Source: CAMAXB01 sp041746615 (lineage in GTDB: Bacteria > Verrucomicrobiota > Verrucomicrobiia > Opitutales > Opitutaceae). Taken from it: 5,337 bases of DNA. Below the pieces are notes generated by a model. It was not told where the DNA came from. It did not search any database and saw nothing but the letters and a program-made list of their open reading frames with translations. Within the stretch, counting starts at the first letter, position 1; every line of letters begins with the position of its first letter. Made by a program: the position numbers and the translations under genes. Positions 3,756 to 5,337 of this stretch are shown here, piece after piece. Where the stretch lies: assembly GCA_041746615.1 (NCBI GenBank), contig JBGTGS010000176.1, positions 1 to 5,337 on the forward strand. The letters run 5' to 3'.

Positions 3756-5337
3756 TCAGTCGCCGATGGCGTTGAGGACGATGCCGGGGGTGAGCAGTTC
3801 GGGCAGGACCTTGATCGCGGTTTCGCCCGGCAGGTAGAGCAAGTTGAAGGGAACCGCGCTGCGGTTCCATTTGGCCAGTTCCTCGGTGATGCGTGAATCA
3901 CGGTTGGTCCAGTCAGCCCGGAGGGTGGCGATATTCTTGTCGGCAAAAACCTTGAGGACCTCATCGGACGTGAAGACTGCGGCCTTGTTGGTCTGGCAGG
4001 TGAAGCACCAGCGGGCGGTGAAATCGACGTAGATCGGGCGACCCTCTTCCTGCAGCTGGGCAACGCGCTGGGGACTCCAGTCCTCCCAGACAATGTCGGA
4101 GGGGGCTGCGGGCCGTGGCCAGCCGATCCAGCCACCGACGAGGAGGAGGACCAGGCCGCCGGCGAGGCCGAAGCGCGCGCGGGAGGTGGTTGAGCCGGGA
4201 GCGTTGTAGCGGCCGTAGAGCCATGCGGCCATGGCGATCACCGTTAGGCCGATCAGGGCAAAGAGCAGGCCGTTATCGCTGATCTGGGCGGCCAGAACCC
4301 AGATGAGAAAGCCCACGGTGGCGTAGAGCGGGAAGGCCATGGCCTGCTTGAAGGTTTCCATCCACATGCCGGGGCGCGGGAGAACCTTGATCGCCTGCGG
4401 GAAGATCGAGAGCAGCAGGTAAGGTGCGCTCAGGCCGAGGGCGATGGCGGTAAAGACAAAGAAGGAGTCGAGGGCGGGCAGGGCGAGCGCCGCTCCAAGG
4501 GCGGGGGCGAGGAAGGGTGCGCTGCACGGCGTGGCCACCACGGTGGCGAGAATCCCGGTGAAGAAGGACCCGCTGTAGCCCTGCTTCATCTGCAGACTTG
4601 AGCCAACCCCGGTGGCGCGAAGACCGAACTCGAAGACGCCACTCAGGCTCAGGGCGAAAACCAGCATCACCACCGCGAGGATGAAGATGAAGACGGGAGA
4701 CTGGAGCTGGAAGCCCCAGCCGAGTTGGTCGCCGCCGGCCCGGAGCACGGCGAGCGCGCCGGCCAGCACCCAGAACGAGGCGAGCACACCCAAGGTGAAG
4801 ATGATGCCGTGCAAGGTCACCTTGCGGCGGTCACTGCCGGCTTGGTTCACGAAGCCGAGGATCTTGATGCCGAGGACGGGGAAGACGCAGGGCATGAGAT
4901 TGAGGATGAGTCCGCCGATGAAGGCAAAGGCGAGCGTGCCGACGAGTCCGGTTGCACCGGTGGTGTCACCGGTGGTCGCGGCAGCGGCAGCGGCGAGGGT
5001 GATGGGCACGTCGATGGCGAGGCCGGGGAGTCCGTCTGTGCCGGCCCAGGTGCCGGCGGGATTGGCGAGCACCCCCACGAGACGCTCGGTGGCCTGATCT
5101 GCCGAGAGGGAGATCGGCAGGGCGATCTGGATCTCGTTGGCGCTGATGAGCACAGTTTGCGGCTGGTCGTATTGGATAAAAGCGTCGGAGGAGAAAAACC
5201 ACGGGTTGGCAGGAAGGTCGGAGCCTTTGAGGTGGAGGGTGACGACACCATCGCTGCGGGTGGCGGAAGCCTCGAAGCCCGGTGCCGGCGCCGGCAAGGT
5301 GGCCACGGTCGCAGCGGCCTCGGCTCCGTGGCCCGTG
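3756..5337 (-). CDS. dsbD: DsbD-type thiol:disulfide interchange protein (5' end off window)
   Basis: Inner-membrane protein that passes electrons from cytoplasmic thioredoxin to periplasmic oxidised proteins through cysteine relays. The frame stays open to the window edge. A GTG at 5306 exists, but the open frame and mid-domain beginning argue that the true start is upstream. Counting from that GTG: residues 10-105 are a periplasmic domain of beta-strand character (a DsbD N-terminal-type domain). Residues 120-396 hold about eight membrane segments including the two redox-cysteine motifs, NLMPCVFPVLGIK (C140) and ATPCSAPFLAPALG (C261). Residues 400-516 form a thioredoxin-like domain with the active site RWCFTC (C434, C437) and the cis-proline loop AVPF (484-487). 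All four membrane/C-terminal cysteines needed for the relay are present. The protein ends at TGA 3756-3758. Likely clients are DsbC-like isomerases, cytochrome c maturation factors or peroxide-defence proteins, and none is encoded nearby. Confidence 0.93.
   Translation of the reverse strand, partial: TGHGAEAAATVATLPAPAPGFEASATRSDGVVTLHLKGSDLPANPWFFSSDAFIQYDQPQTVLISANEIQIALPISLSADQATERLVGVLANPAGTWAGTDGLPGLAIDVPITLAAAAAATTGDTTGATGLVGTLAFAFIGGLILNLMPCVFPVLGIKILGFVNQAGSDRRKVTLHGIIFTLGVLASFWVLAGALAVLRAGGDQLGWGFQLQSPVFIFILAVVMLVFALSLSGVFEFGLRATGVGSSLQMKQGYSGSFFTGILATVVATPCSAPFLAPALGAALALPALDSFFVFTAIALGLSAPYLLLSIFPQAIKVLPRPGMWMETFKQAMAFPLYATVGFLIWVLAAQISDNGLLFALIGLTVIAMAAWLYGRYNAPGSTTSRARFGLAGGLVLLLVGGWIGWPRPAAPSDIVWEDWSPQRVAQLQEEGRPIYVDFTARWCFTCQTNKAAVFTSDEVLKVFADKNIATLRADWTNRDSRITEELAKWNRSAVPFNLLYLPGETAIKVLPELLTPGIVLNAIGD

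Noticed and set aside
3549..3896. 115-codon plus-strand frame across the dsbD/hydrolase spacer
   Set aside because: It spans the inverted-repeat element and then the antisense of dsbD. No family resemblance.

Overview
The window looks like a piece of a high-GC chromosome from the Verrucomicrobiota, probably an Opitutaceae-type bacterium. This assignment is inferred from three things: a stand-alone SWIB-domain protein, a DsbD-type protein with the family's usual layout, and intergenic DNA filled with short palindromic repeats of the kind I associate with that group. No rRNA or other marker gene is present, so the taxonomy is tentative. I see no CRISPR array, tRNA, rRNA, prophage or transposase gene.

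Layout: bases 1-252 (+) are the 3' end of an ABC exporter ATPase. A 111-base spacer with a 21-bp direct repeat leads to a SWIB/MDM2-domain protein (364-627, +), which is closed by a textbook intrinsic terminator (654-686). A spacer holding an inverted pair of REP-like units (726-832) separates it from a convergent two-domain polyphosphate:AMP phosphotransferase (852-2342, -). About 440 bases without a gene follow. They contain a 7-mer repeat, a second and different REP-like pair, and an inverted-repeat element with 29-bp arms. Next are a secreted or lipoprotein-free exported lipase-like alpha/beta hydrolase (2780-3538, -), a 217-base spacer carrying another inverted-repeat element, and a DsbD-type thiol:disulfide interchange protein (3756 to the window end, -, 5' end off the window).

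The protein genes do not form an obvious pathway. They are ordinary housekeeping or envelope functions: export, polyphosphate/nucleotide metabolism, lipid or ester hydrolysis, and periplasmic reductant supply. The hydrolase and dsbD share a strand, but the palindromic element between them makes a simple operon uncertain.

The most distinctive content is between the genes. Four of the inter-gene gaps carry repeats, and these fall into at least five sequence types: a GTAG-headed GC hairpin pair, a second GTRG-headed hairpin pair, a 7-mer tandem, a TAATCGTTCTC inverted repeat, and a CACAGAGGACACGGA inverted repeat. I find no convincing new multi-gene system here. The repeats are what deserve a genome-wide look.
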